Shown: positions 45,539 to 57,288 of the stretch, in pieces
Layout of the letters: every line of letters begins with the position of its first letter
How positions within the stretch are numbered: the stretch's first letter is position 1
Origin: Nothopassalora personata
Taxonomy: Eukaryota > Ascomycota > Dothideomycetes > Mycosphaerellales > Mycosphaerellaceae
NCBI GenBank assembly: GCA_033816765.1
Contig: CM066294.1
Span: 2,170,001-2,234,000, forward strand
Reading direction: 5' to 3'
Length of the DNA: 64,000 nucleotides
Notes under the pieces: generated by a model
Told to the model about the DNA's origin: nothing
Seen by the model: only the letters and a program-made list of their open reading frames with translations
The model's database searches: none
Program-made: the position numbers and the translations under genes

Positions 45539-48500
45539 CTTACTTTTAAGTAAACCCCTTTACTACCTATCTAGCTCTACGCTTCTTAATAAACCTATTA
45601 GGAAGATACTTGTAGTGTAGGACCTATTTTCCTATAAGCAGTTTCCTACCCTTAGGGACTTTCTATAATAGGATCTATGTAATATATTCTATATCTTCTA
45701 AGGAGTTGAATTCCTTTCTAATTGCCCTAATCCATTTAGCTCTATTAGGTCTGTTTAATGCTTTAGTTAGGGTGGTAGGATCTATAAGCTTTCCCTTCTT
45801 TACATTATCTATAGCTATTATAGCGAATACTTTCTTAAGTTTACTATAATTATAATAGGATCTGTTCTATCTTGAACTTCTCCTAGTTAGCTTAGGATAG
45901 ACCTTAGCTTATTTAGTCTTTATAGGCTTATAAGTCCTATCTCTCTTCCTCTTACTAATGTATAGGGTAGGGTAGAATAGTATTATAGCCTAATTAGGGT
46001 CTTCTTATATAGCTAGGGCTGTGTCTTCTTAGTATAGCTCTTTAGACTATAAAGTCTAAGGCTTATGCTCTATAGGGGATTGTTCCTAGAGCTAGGTGTA
46101 CTCTATAGGAGATTGTTCCTAGAGCTAGGTGTGCTCTATAGGAGACTGTTCCTAGAGCTAGGGGGATGTGTCTCTAAATCGTGGACGTGAATCTTCTGTC
46201 CTATGCTCCCCCTAAGACTAACCTTAGTTAGGGGAGTCTTATTGCGAAGCCCTTTATGTTTTAGGTTAGTTACTATACTACAGTAGCTCCCCCTCTAGCT
46301 ACACAGCTCCCCTTAAAGGTTTATAGGGTTAGTGACTCGCTTCTAGCTCGTATAGCCCTTTATAAGGCATATAAATACCTTTATAGTAAGGGTCCTTAGG
46401 GTTATTATAGGGGTGTCTAAGGAAGGTAATCTTATTATCTAGGACAGCATACTTATTACTAGCAGTAAGCTAGGAGCTCTTAACAGTCTGCCCTGTCTAC
46501 TCCCCCTAAGCGACCTGCTTACCTATAGGGATTTAGTATTGCGAGTTCCATAAGAAATCTTCATTAAAAGTTATATAGGGGGAATAGGTTATCTTATAGA
46601 CCTATTTTCCTCTCTCCTACCATAGCTTCTATAGTAGGTAGTTAGTTAATAAGCTACCCTAGAATCCTATATACTACTATATGTCCGCCCTTATAGAGAA
46701 CTTTTTAGACTTAGTGTAATTATCGTTATGTTTGTATACTTTATATCTAAACCTCCTTATATTCCTTAAGTCCATCTCTTTAACATTAATATCTAGGTCC
46801 TTCTTAAAGTCAATCTATAGTACATTTTTTGTTGTTAAGTTAAAGAGACGGTTCGTAATATAGTATGCAAAATCCATAGCCTAGGGCTAGAGGTTCTATA
46901 GTAAGCTAGAGTCTATAAGTATAGCTCTAGCCTTGTTAATAATAACTTTATTCGAAGCTTCAGCAATTCTATTCTACTTAGGTGTGTATAGTAATACAAA
47001 ATCCTATCTAATTCCTTTATGTTAGGTATGTGTTCTAAGTTTAATGTTGTTGAATTCCCTACTACTATCTAAGAACTAGATCTTAGGTTTCTTCTTATAG
47101 TAGTTCTACATTATAGTAAGCTAAGTCTTAATTACTGTTAGAGCATTACTTTTCTTTAGAAGTAGCAAGCACTATCTCATCCTAGTTTTAGCACACGTAA
47201 GCATAAGGTAATATACGTAACTATTATACGAGAGTAGAGTAATTAGACTAACTAGGTTAGCATAGATTTTATCTAATGCCTCTAGTGTAGGTCTCCTAGG
47301 GATTCTTAAAACAACTCTTTATAACCTTATAAGCTTACAAGTCTTATAATGCCCTAACTCTATAGTATTAACATCTTCTAGGCCCTTAACTGCTTCTTTT
47401 GTAGCATTAAGTAATATACTCCCAATATGCCTAAGCCTTTAATGCTATCTAACTGTATTAGTTCTTAGCTTAGTAAATGTAAGAGCAGTAAGTCCTTTTA
47501 GTGCTAATCTATCTTTATCCTTCCTAGAACCCCTCTTTACCCTAAGGTTCCTAAAGACAATAACATTTTTCATTATCTTAACTAAGCCTATAGGCTTGTC
47601 CTTCTAGAACAGCATTTTAGATAGTCTATCTAGGTAAACTCTATGTTTCTTATGTAGGAGTTCTGTAGAGATTAGTGTTGTATCTAACTCTAGTAAGTAA
47701 AGTATATTACGAAGGAGGAGGGTAGTCTCTTAACTAAGATGGTTCTTTATAACCTACTCTAATTCTCCTTTAGTCGTAAGAGATCCTTACCTAACGGCCT
47801 ATAAGAAGTATGTAGGCCTTAGTCTTAGCCTAATATTCTAAAGGTCTACAAGATTATTGTAGATATAGAAGGATGTGCCTATATTATAGACTTTATCTAT
47901 TAATATTAGGTTTAATGCGGTAGCTACTGTCCATCCTATATACACTAGTTATGTAACTGCAATAGCTGCTCTAGACCTCCTATGTAGTTATCTCTAGTCC
48001 CTATTACTATTAGAGCTATGCTCCTAATTAGATAATAAGTCTAACTAGTTATTAATTACTGTAGCAATCCTCTTCCTAGGGGATTTGCTACCCTTTGCCT
48101 TCTTTACCCTATCCTTTAGGGTGTCTTTACCCTTCTTAGACCTGTTCCTAGGATTCTTCTCTAGATGCTACTTATAGCAGTTCGCGTTAGTGTGCTTATA
48201 TAAGCACTGTATATACTGCTTATTATTATTCTTGCTTAAGAATGCTCTAATAAAGCCATTGCTAGGCTTGTAGGTAGTAGGTACTTGCTCCTTCCTAAGA
48301 GTTGTAAACATTCTCTCTAGGGTAGTTAATTCTAGGGGATTGTTGTGTCTCTATGTCCTAAGCTATTCGACATAGTTTAGACCTTCAACAAAGTACAATC
48401 TATAGATGCTATCTAGGAGGACAAAAGAGGATTCAAGCCTTAACTTGTTATTAACTAGGGAAGATCTAATAAATTGCTCTATAGTAGTCTTGTTATTATT

Positions 48501-49246
48501 TACCTATGCTTAAAAGTCTTTATAGTACTTTAATATATTAGGTCTTGCAGTATCTAGTTTAATATGCCTAACTGCCTTAAGAGTGTTATATAGATTAATT
48601 ATAATAACTAGCTTATATGTTGCCTTAATTAAATTATACAATTCCTTAGCTAACTTGTCTACATCTCTAAAGTTTAGCCTTAGGGTAGAATCTAATCTAG
48701 CTATAATAATGCTATATGCTTACATGTCCTCTTTCTTCTATCGCTTATAGGCAGCTTTGTATCCTATACTACTAGTAATATCCTAAGGGGCTTTATTCTA
48801 GGCAGTCTTATCTTAGACATTCTTAGTTGTATCTTAGGGTTAATTATAAGCTACCCTGTTTAGAGCGTACTTTAGGTTAACCTAGTCTAGATTATAGATT
48901 ACGTATCTAACTAGATCCTTCTCTAGCAGTGCGCTAATTAGCATAGATTTCTATGCCTAGAACTGCACGCCTTTCCTAAGTACCTAGTTGTCCTTAGCGG
49001 ATCTTACTAGGTTGCTAGAGGTGTTGTTTCTAAACTCTATACCTAGTCTAGCTCTTTTAGATACTATACTACAGTACTAGTGCTTAGTGCCGATCTCCTA
49101 TAGTAGTTCTTAAATCGATTAGGTAGTTGTCCGTAAAACAAATGTAGGGTTAAGTCTACTAGCAAGGCAAGCTAATCCTTAATAGAGCTTCGATAACGAT
49201 TCAGGTTTCAAATTGGATAGGCAGAAGAGCACCCGGGCTTATAACC
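45539..49246 (-). pseudogene. Element C gag and integrase region, RIPed
   Basis: This is the 5' part of the Copia polyprotein on the minus strand. Near 48130-48250 a Cys/His-rich patch (QCLYKHTNANCYK) looks like a degraded zinc knuckle. The integrase-like region follows towards 46700. Element D interrupts the frame at 45534/39919. TAG and TAA codons, interpretable as former CAG, CAA or TGG, are scattered throughout, so no protein is made. Confidence 0.6.
49231..49246 (-). other. Element C primer-binding site (initiator-tRNA half type)
   Basis: On the minus strand the LTR is followed by GGTTATAAGCCCGGG. Apart from one G-to-A (RIP-type) change this matches the complement of the anticodon-loop region of initiator Met tRNA (GGGCUCAUAACC). 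Internally cleaved initiator tRNA is the known primer of copia-like elements. Confidence 0.7.
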
Positions 49247-49422
49247 TGTTATAAATAGGTATTTAACGAGTACAAGCTTCTAGATTGAAACGATAGGGTG
49301 GATTAGTAACCCTTATGAATTGCTACTAGGTGTAAGACTATCTAGCTACAGAAAACAGTGTGATATAGTGTGTGTGTGCCAAGTCCTAACTAACATAGAC
49401 CTTGGTTACCTGATTCACAACA
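49247..49422 (-). repeat. Element C 5' LTR
   Basis: 176 bp and clearly the partner of the copy at 11406. Several CA/TA and TG/TA differences between the two copies are RIP-type. The primer-binding site lies immediately to its left. Confidence 0.9.
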
Positions 49423-49427
49423 TCCTA

Positions 49428-50555
49428 GACTTAAAGCGATCCGGGGAACTGGTAGGTCTGACAAGCCGTCGCTCAGCTTCACGAGATGTCAGCTGGGCCG
49501 TGAGTACTCTGTGTGATCTTGCTGGGTTGGGCCGTGGAGAAGGAGCACTCATATGGAACGTCTTCGTATATATGTATATATCAAATGCTGATATGCAATC
49601 ATCTAGGCCGCCAGAGGGACCATAGTGAGACATTATCCTGCCCTGAGCACCGTTTGTAGTAAGGAGCAAAGCTACAGACTACAGTACTGCCCCGATGGGG
49701 GAAGCGATAAACTTGTGCCTCGTCCAATAGTACTGGCAGTCCTAGCAATCGGACCATGACATATGCCGGCCTTCGTCAGTGCTATGGCACCATAGCAGCA
49801 AAAAAACAATTGCAAGTACGACCTTGAAGAGCCACATTGCGATGGAAGATATACCTCGCATTGATAGCGAGGTTGAACATAGCGCACCGCAATGGACGTC
49901 ACCCTCAATAAATCTCCGTTCTCTGTTGCCTCTTCATCATTACGTCGTATATTGCTTCAACGCTATATGTCGTTAGGAAGGCCAGTCGCCGCTGTTTCTG
50001 GCCTCGTCTCAAGCCAGAGGGTGCATGCAGGTCTGGCTTGGCTGGCTTGGGTTCCACACTGGCCTTAGCGAATAACAGCTGGAATCGCAGCCCGAGCAAG
50101 GTAGGTAATACGCGCTGTCTGATCGTAAGACGTACTGTCCTAAGGGTGTCGCGATACACTGAAGTATTAGATGTATTATTACCTCGTGCAGATTAGCAGA
50201 TTACTGTGCCCGCCCATTTGAACGTGAGTCAAAGCCTGGAAACAGTTTGTTGAGGCGTACTATATAAAATGCCGTGCGTAGTTCGTAGACCGGCTTTCAC
50301 AGGCGAATAGGCGAATACCTATGCAAGTGAACGAAACGGCGATGCTTTCGCCGAGCTGAACCTCTCCTCCCTTCCAGCTATCGCTTTCAACATCACTTCA
50401 TCTGTTTCTGGTACAGGCAGAACAAAGTACTACTACAATAGCACTCGGTGGCGACCTTACATTGCGCCGCACACCTTAACAAACTATCACCGATACATCC
50501 GACAAAAGTCGCTTCCGAACTCGACATTCGTCTGACTCAATGGCAACACGATGAT
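49428..50555. other. Intergenic, right edge of nest to HAD gene
   Basis: Ordinary GC-balanced sequence resumes abruptly after the target duplication. Short frames (to 84 codons) lack recognisable domains. The promoter and leader of the downstream hydrolase lie at the right end. Confidence 0.4.
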
Positions 50556-51538
50556 ATGCAAACATCCAACTCAGCGGCATTAGAAGACATGCCTCCCAAG
50601 AATCTCTTACTCTGTTTTGATGCATTCGGTACCCTCTTCAAACCCCGCCAACCAGTCCCACAACAATATGCGGAAGTGGCGAAATCACTAGGGCTTGGCG
50701 GTTTCAGCAGCGAGGACGTGGGGAAGTCATTCAAGGAAGCGTTCAAGAAGGAAGCAAAGGAGAACCCGAACTTTGGGAAAGCGAATGGGATGGGGAGTGA
50801 GAAATGGTGGAGCAATGTATGTGCGCCAGTACGAGTGCTGGCTGGTGCATGTGACTGACTAGTTTACAGATCATCAACAACACGTTCGAGCCTCTCATAG
50901 ATTCCAAGCAGACAATACCGAAGGAGCTCGTACCCAAGCTGCTGAAACGCTTCTGGTGCGATGAAGGTTACTATCTTCACAAGGATGCTCTCCCTCTGAT
51001 AAGACAGCTTCGAGAGTCGCACAAGGCGAATAATACCAGAGTCCTCGTTGGTGTCATCACCAACTCGGACGATCGAGTGCCTGACATCCTCAGATCTTTG
51101 GGCATGCAAGTCAGCCCTCTGCGATATGGCACCAAGTCCGAGCAAATCCCCACAAGTAGCTGGCAGGATGACATTGATTTCTCCGTAATGTCCTACGATG
51201 TTGGACACGAGAAGCCAGACAAGCGGATCTTCGCCGCCGCCGAGAATGTGCTGCAGACAAAGCTGCAGGGAGAAGGCGGAATTTCTGAAGCCGATCGCGA
51301 TCCGGAACAGTGGCGCAAGGTCTATGTCGGTGATGAATACGACAAAGACGTTGTGGGTGCGCTGAACGCTGGGTGGAACGCAGTGCTGATCGATCGCGAG
51401 ACGACGAGAGGTCGCAAGGATGTCAACTGGCTGGATCCGAAGCCTGCCGGTGATCTGTGGAATACTTTCAAGACGTCCACGGCTGTTGGCTTCAGCAGTC
51501 TGGAGAAGCTGGCGGAATGGCTGCCAGGCAGGACCTGA
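50556..51538 (+). CDS. HAD-superfamily hydrolase (HDHD3-like)
   Basis: Two exons, 50556-50816 and 50870-51538, with a 53-nt intron (GTATGT...TTTACAG). The protein has 309 residues from the first in-frame ATG. A second ATG at 50589 (MPPKN) is a possible alternative start. Motif I reads LLLCFDAFGTLF (D-x-F-G-T), motif II VGVITNSDD, a conserved Lys lies in the GHEKPDKRIF segment, and motif III is YVGDEYDKDVVGALNAG. The order and spacing are those of haloacid-dehalogenase phosphohydrolases, with a helical cap between motifs I and II. The family acts on small phosphorylated or halogenated substrates through an Asp nucleophile. The actual substrate is unknown. No targeting signal is obvious, so it is probably cytosolic. 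Confidence 0.85.
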
Positions 51539-51625
51539 TGACAGCAAAGCGCACTGGGTCTGCGCAGATCTCAGTCCCTAGACAATGAAGACTCTCCACT
51601 CATGCCCCTGCATACATGAGGAGGC

Positions 51626-52774
51626 TCAAGTTCCGGGCCTTAGAGCAAGCATATCGGCAAGCTTAAGTTTATTCTTGCCTCCCCAACCAGCGACACCATC
51701 CTCGACGGCTGGACGGACTTCCACGTACCAGGACCAAGTACGTTGGTTGAGCTCTTCAGAAGTGAGCTTATCTGACCATGCATCATATAGCAGATCAAGC
51801 GCTCGCAAAAGTTTCCCCAGGTTCTGCTGTTTCTCAGCAGCCTTCATCGCAGCTGATGCTTTCTTTGGTGGTTCGCCGTCCGCTGGGGCAGTATCAAATG
51901 CTTTCATGATATATGCTCGAGCCGATTGTGGCGTATATACTGGCAAGTTGCTGTGATTGCCAGTCTGGGAAGTGGTCGCCGGCTGCTTGTCGCTGTTTGA
52001 CTTCTTCAGACTTCCAAGATCAAGGGCCCACAAAGCAGGCTTCTCCTCTTCGACTCTTTCGGCGTCGGTGGTGGACTTGGCATCTTCCGCGGTATCTCCA
52101 CTCTTGATCTCGACGTCCTTCACTCTCGTCGCGTCATCATGTTTCTTCCACTCATAGCCCCACCTTCTGATGACTTTAATCTCCTTGCCGCCAACGTTGA
52201 CGACCGGCTGACCTTCACCAAACCCTTCTTCCTCTGCACTCTTGCCATTCTCTATTCCCAGATACACAGCTCGGGATCTACTCGTAACGCTGACATAGGC
52301 TTGCGCCAAGCTTAGTCTGCTCGAAAGCGGCTGCTCCGGCATTGTATGTTTCAGCAAGACGACAAGAAACGCCAGCACCAGCGGAGCACGATTGGTGAAT
52401 AGAACGACCTCTGCCAGCTCGTCCTCACTCAGCGTACTCGACGGCAACTCCAGCGATTTCTCCAGATCTGCAGGTGCCATGGGTTCATTCGAGAACAGGC
52501 TCTCGTTGCGTTGCTTCTTCTTTGGCGGAGCAACAGAGTCGTCTCCTGCGGCTCGTTTCTTCGTGACACGTTTGGCAGCAGCAATGATCTGCTTTGCCAC
52601 TTTCTCGTCATCGAAAAATGCTTTCAAATCGCCTAGCTTCACCTTGGCCAGATTGTCCGGCGAGTCCAGGTTGGCTGTTTGGAGGTCTTTGATCTTGCCC
52701 ATGGCTGTGGCGAGTGGAACTTTTGCATCTTGAGACAGGAAGCGCAGGAGCGCTTGGAGGTTGTTGACGCTCAT
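51626..52774 (-). CDS. Conserved hypothetical protein, probably nuclear, 382 aa
   Basis: A single-exon ORF starting at an ATG (52774). The N-terminal 75 residues are helical and leucine/alanine-rich (LQALLRFLSQDAKVPLATAM). A basic cluster around residues 75-90 (VTKKRAAGDD, then PPKKKQR) is a good nuclear-localisation candidate. A hydrophobic stretch APLVLAFLVVLLKHTMPEQP precedes a conserved-looking segment SRSRAVYLGIENG...VIRRWGYEWK. The C-terminal third is helical with KKASAAMKAAEKQQNLGKLL and a Trp-rich RTWSWYVEVRP. I do not recognise a named family. It is convergent with the HAD gene, whose stop lies 87 bp away. Single-exon integrity and balanced composition make it a confident gene. Confidence 0.8.
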   Translation of the reverse strand: MSVNNLQALLRFLSQDAKVPLATAMGKIKDLQTANLDSPDNLAKVKLGDLKAFFDDEKVAKQIIAAAKRVTKKRAAGDDSVAPPKKKQRNESLFSNEPMAPADLEKSLELPSSTLSEDELAEVVLFTNRAPLVLAFLVVLLKHTMPEQPLSSRLSLAQAYVSVTSRSRAVYLGIENGKSAEEEGFGEGQPVVNVGGKEIKVIRRWGYEWKKHDDATRVKDVEIKSGDTAEDAKSTTDAERVEEEKPALWALDLGSLKKSNSDKQPATTSQTGNHSNLPVYTPQSARAYIMKAFDTAPADGEPPKKASAAMKAAEKQQNLGKLLRALDLLYDAWSDKLTSEELNQRTWSWYVEVRPAVEDGVAGWGGKNKLKLADMLALRPGT

Positions 52775-53058
52775 GATGACCTCTCGTGAAGATCAAGACA
52801 TTGTTGATGATGGATTGGTCTGCGTGAACTGACGTTGCCGTGTCGCTTTCAGCTTAACTAAGCTCTGATGTGGAAGTCCATCAAGTAATGATTGAAACTA
52901 GATAGCCAATCTTGCCGTGTTCTGCCACATCCTTCGAACTTCGGTGGCAAGGCAACAACATTTTCTTGAGTCATTTGCGGAAGCTGCACATCATGTTGTC
53001 ACTACTTGGAGCGAGCTTGACGTTGATATCGACACTCCGTTCGGCAAGGCAGACTGCA

Positions 53059-55566
53059 ATGGATGACGAAGATCACGTTGATGGTGGCGCCGCCATGGGA
53101 GACAGCGACGATGATATGTTTGACATGTTCCCTAGAGAAAGTCGTGGACAACACGGAGCCGACCCCGAACTGCACGAAGGATGATAGGGAAGAAGAGGAC
53201 AATGATCAATATGATGTTGCTTCGAGGGCTGGAAACGACATAGACCAGGGAGAGGCCCCTGGAGCCTGGATTGCCCTTCCACCTGAGGGGAAACCACCTC
53301 CGACTGTTGATGAGCTCCGTGCTATCAACGCCAATGCCAGCGAGATCTTTGACTTCAACGCGGTCCCTTGTCTCGACGAAGACACCGTTCGTATCATTGA
53401 CATCTCAACAGGCACGAACGATCATGGCTTATCGCTCACGATGCGCACAAGAACGATTTCAAGTCCAAGCAAGGACTTCTACATCGCCGTGACACTCTGA
53501 CCAGTCTTCTGACGGCCTTGTGCAGATTCTTTGCAATGGTAGGCTCTTGGCTGTGCCCAGTGGCATACACACTGCACTACTACGCATCGGTCGTCACTTG
53601 GACACTGGGCTGTGGTCAATGTTTGGACGAAGACCTTGTGTTTGGATCGATTCCTTGAGTCTGGAACATGATGATCGACTGTGGCGAGCAAGGAAGACGG
53701 CAGATCTGTTCCGCAATGCCGAGAGGGCTCTCATCTGGCTGGAGATCCTCAAGTCATCTCTGCGCCAAACGATGCTACAGACATTTCCGACCTCAATTTT
53801 GCCGCTATAGATCTCGGAAAAACGTGGGGGCAGTCGAAGCACAAACTTATGCTCAGTCGTGGCGACATGGCTGTAATAGTGCGGGATCCGTGGTGCATTT
53901 GCGAGCCAGTCTGCAGCCTTTCGCCGCGGCAAAGCATCGCAATATTTTGCTTTCTAATGGCAAGGCCATTGATATCGCCGCCTTCCAACAGATGCTCGAA
54001 GCACATGACCTGGTACGCTGGAGCGGACCCATGAGAGACATCCGGCTATTTGAGGATCTTTGACCGCGGAGATTTTTAGTAACAAACCTTCACCACTATG
54101 CAACTGTGAATGCTGAGACACCGCACGATATCGTCTATGCCCTGCTTGAGATCAGTTGCGCGTGCACAAAAGTCATGTCGACGGGGAGATGTGGTCTCAA
54201 GAAATGCGGCTTCAGGAGATCCTCGCTGTCGTACAACATGCCTATCGCTCGATTGTTCAGCGATATAGCACACAAGGCCTGGGAAGCGGATCCGATGCCA
54301 CTGCTCGCGTAGGCCGCTGCAAGACAGGGTGGCGATTCTTCCTGGCCGAGCTAGGTGCCAGACTGGCGCATTGCTTTACATCACACAATACCAGAACGCA
54401 AATATGTCTCGACGACAGTTTGGTCTTGATTGGGCCACGTTGCTGTGGAATGACGGCTTTCTCATGGGTGACATGGAGCGGTTCCAACGCAACGACAACT
54501 GTAATCCGGCAAACTTGAGCTGCCCGTATGCTTGGACGATCAGAATTGACAGCGGCACACCGCAAGTCATTGAATGGGTGATGCAACGCCCACTGGCAAC
54601 GAAAAAGGTAGCAGAGCTTTCGTGGGATGAAGAGCACGCCGTACCGCCCGGAATGCGAAACCCGTCATGGCGGAAAGTTTCGACAAGAGATATTTTGGCT
54701 CATTCCTGCAGCCCGCGCAGAAGTACTCAAGGATACTGCAAAAGATGACGGAGCACGAGCGGCAACATCAGACTGTCTTGGCGGAATCGCCCCATCTCTC
54801 GTCGAACGATGTTGTCATGTTCATACCAGGAACCTGTGTATCGTTCGTCGTACGGCCTGCTGGACAGAGCGGGTACAGATTCGTGGACTGCAGCGCTCGC
54901 AAGGCAGCTCCGACAAGTACTCGCTTCGCCTGGCTAATTGATCGTGGACTTCTGCACCAAACATAGAACACAAGATAACACCGGATGACTCTCAAGGGTA
55001 CTTTGTCTTGCCTGGGTCCACGGACATTCAGCGGAAGTATCGAACAGTCGGTGACGGCCGCGCTATGGCTTCTACCCTAGCCGACGGAAGAGCCTTAAAT
55101 GACCTCATGCTCGCCATATGGAATCCAAAGCTCCCGTCGAGGAAATATATGCCCCTACCAGACTACCTTCAAGATGTCACTAAGTGCATGCTCGAACCCT
55201 CGAACTGGTAGCCACCCGAAGCCTACGAGCAGATCTTGAGCCTTCATTGTAGCACCGACTTGAAGTCTCTGCACGACGCCGGAGACGATTCTGATCACGT
55301 CAAACCTCGAAGAGCACTTGAGGAATCTGAAGGCTTTCATTGCTGCCAATCCGGACTATCATCTGGAGTTTCGGAATATAACGATTGCGCTGGATGATAG
55401 AGTGGGCCAGGCGATTATCTTTTATACCACTAAAATGAGTGGGCTTTTTCGGGCGTACGTTGAGGCGCAGAGCATCAATCAGATTCGGCCGAGGAGCAGA
55501 AAGGATGAACACTGGGTTGCCCATGAATTGTCGAGTTTGCGTGGCCTGGGGCATCAGACATTCTGA
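53059..55566 (+). pseudogene. HET-domain (heterokaryon incompatibility-type) gene, degenerate
   Basis: The diagnostic segment at about 53525-53760 reads GRLLAVPSGIHTALLRIGRH, CVWIDSLSLEHDD and NAERALIWLE. These correspond to the HET-domain core (alternating ALR-type helix, W-I-D-x-L-x-I-x-Q-x-D and the A-x-x-V-x-V-W-L-G strand). Upstream, an acidic N-terminus begins at an ATG at 53059, and TVRIIDIS near 53385 resembles the strand before the domain. Downstream the frame must change several times (ETPHDIVYALLEIS at 54115, LAHCFTSHN, VVMFIPGTCVSFVV at 54810). The second half (54600-55566) still resembles the C-terminal part of such proteins. Family members trigger recognition-linked cell death. 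This copy is almost certainly inactive. Confidence 0.6.
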
Positions 55567-56220
55567 GGTCTGCATGGAGGCCTCCCGACCGCCAAGCTCC
55601 GCACGATGCTCTGCTACATCTTCATGGCAAGCCAATGGTAAATCCTTGGTGGATCCTATCCGAAATGCCTCTTCGCATCACCATGCTCTCATGGATCCTT
55701 GTGACGCTTTCTTGGATTGGCCCCTGAACTTAAGGTCATTGTCATCGCGCAATCAGGCCCGGTTCAAAGGCCGTAAACCTGCGCAGCATTGTCTCGATCT
55801 AAGACAGGCAAACATGATTTGAAGCTTAAGATGGCGTGTGCTGCTCGACGTCCACGGCTGTTAGGTTGAAGTCCTGCATTCGACTTTCAATTTTCTACTG
55901 AAGGACTCCTGTCTATATCCTCAAAAGAACGACGCTATACGCCTTGAGGTCCTTTCTTTACGAGAAGCTCTCAGTCCTCGAAAGTAAATGCACTGTCGCC
56001 AGCGCGCAAAGATCAGCTCGCGGTGAATGACCGCCAAGTTTGGCTTGGAGGTTCTGACCACTTGACTCAAGCGCTGTGCGAGGATTATAAAACTTTAAGC
56101 GTCTCAACGCGGTTCCCACTTCGACTCTCGCCACTGTCGTAACACCACGCAACATCACGCAACACCAATACAAACCCAGCTAACATTTCGCCAAACATCC
56201 CACAGCACGAGAAGTCAGCC
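55567..56220. other. Intergenic, promoter region of F-box-like gene
   Basis: There is no recognisable coding sequence. A run of CAC-rich sequence (CACCACGCAACATCACGCAACACC-like, about 56140-56165) lies shortly before the ATG at 56221. Confidence 0.4.
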
Positions 56221-57288
56221 ATGGCCGCGTCCTCGTTCCTAGCCGAGCATACTCGAATCTGTGCCTCCACACACAAAAACTGCAATACAGAGTGCGAAGC
56301 CAAGTTCATAGACAATGTCATGATCGGTGGCGTCGAAGACAAAGCACTAGACAACAAGCACATCAAAGCGTCAACCAAGCCGACAAAGCCATCGTGCCCT
56401 TTCCTGGATAAGCTGCCAGGCGAGATACGCCTCAGAATCTACGAACACACTATGGACGAGATCGCGATGGATGGAGACGATACCGGCCTCGACGGTGCCG
56501 TGGCTCGATTAAGTATCCTCGTGGTGTGCAAGCTTGTCCGCGACGAGGCGATAGCGGTCTTCGTCAACAAGGTCTTCAGCGCCATCCTTGACATGCGCGA
56601 GAAGCACATCGCAAGCAAGCAGGAAATGGGCAAGATGGTTCGTGCAGCCTCGCGAACGCGCAACGAGCCCGACACTCGGCGCCATGGGACCTACGCATTG
56701 GCTGCTGCACAACTCACCTTTCGCCACGGCAACTTCTGCGTACAGCTCTCTCGCTACAGCCAGTGGCTTGACAGGAAGATCAAGAGCCTGAAGGAGGAAG
56801 GGTTCGATGCCAAGCCGAATAATGACCTGATGACGAAGTTCAAGGAGACGGCGCTGTTGAGCGCTCGTGACGTGTCCTAACGGCGAGACGTCTCCGGCGA
56901 GCTACAGATAGTATTACGTAGATCTCCGTCACTACGCAAGCTACATGCAAAGCGATCTGAAGTTCTTCGTCGAGGTTCGGAGACCTACGAAGCACTTGCA
57001 GCGACAGACGTGCTATTGCCCCATGCGCAGAACACGAAGAATGTACTCCTGGAGATAACAGATTCGTGCCACACTGTCGTGCTCCTAAAAAGCACCGAGG
57101 ACGACACGTTCACTACGCGAACTCATGCCCTGGTCGGTATTCGCATCACTGCGACGTTGACAAGACATGCCACACGGCGAGTCTTCGTGGACAAGACCAA
57201 CATCGTAAGTCGACTTCGCCTGGCTCACCATCGCGGAACTCGGACACCATGGTTCAACCACTTGCCTTTAGAGCGGCGAAGGCAGTGA
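56221..57288 (+). CDS. F-box/2EXR-like protein, frame interrupted by one stop
   Basis: From the ATG at 56221 a 219-residue product ends at TAA 56878-56880. The fold-defining motif lies at about residues 59-75: PFLDKLPGEIRLRIYEHTM, the F-box-like/2EXR signature of many Dothideomycete proteins. The same frame stays open for 136 further codons after the stop (to TGA 57286-57288), with SPSLRKLHAKRSEVL and LLEITDSCHTVVLL, so the ancestral protein was probably about 355 residues. No acceptable intron removes the TAA. F-box relatives act as adaptors of ubiquitin ligases, but a role here is only family-level inference. The 219-residue form may still be expressed. Confidence 0.6.

Larger units (their letters stand above)
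11401..49427 (-). mobile_element. Element C: Copia-type LTR retrotransposon hosting the whole 38-kb nest
   Basis: C has 176-bp LTRs at 11406-11581 and 49247-49422, with TGTTGTAAAT...ATTTACAACA-type ends (some bases RIPed), and a perfect 5-bp target duplication TCCTA at 11401-11405 and 49423-49427. Its own sequence survives in four pieces: 45539-49246, 39053-39914, 19668-20787 and 11582-12802, about 6.9 kb of internal sequence in all. The rest is later insertions. Read on the minus strand the order is primer-binding site, gag, integrase, reverse transcriptase (LLYIDNF at about 39555-39575) and RNase H (DN-x-STIKLV-like), which is Copia order. Stops TAG/TAA are everywhere, from RIP, so it is dead. 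Confidence 0.88.

Noticed and set aside
11582..49246. Use of a different genetic code (TAG = Gln) in the central region
   Set aside because: Flanking genes and element F use the standard code. The TAG/TAA excess follows CpA/TpG loss and is explained by RIP.
11401..49427. Centromere or other structural AT-rich domain
   Set aside because: LTR pairs, target duplications and polyprotein remnants account for essentially every kilobase.
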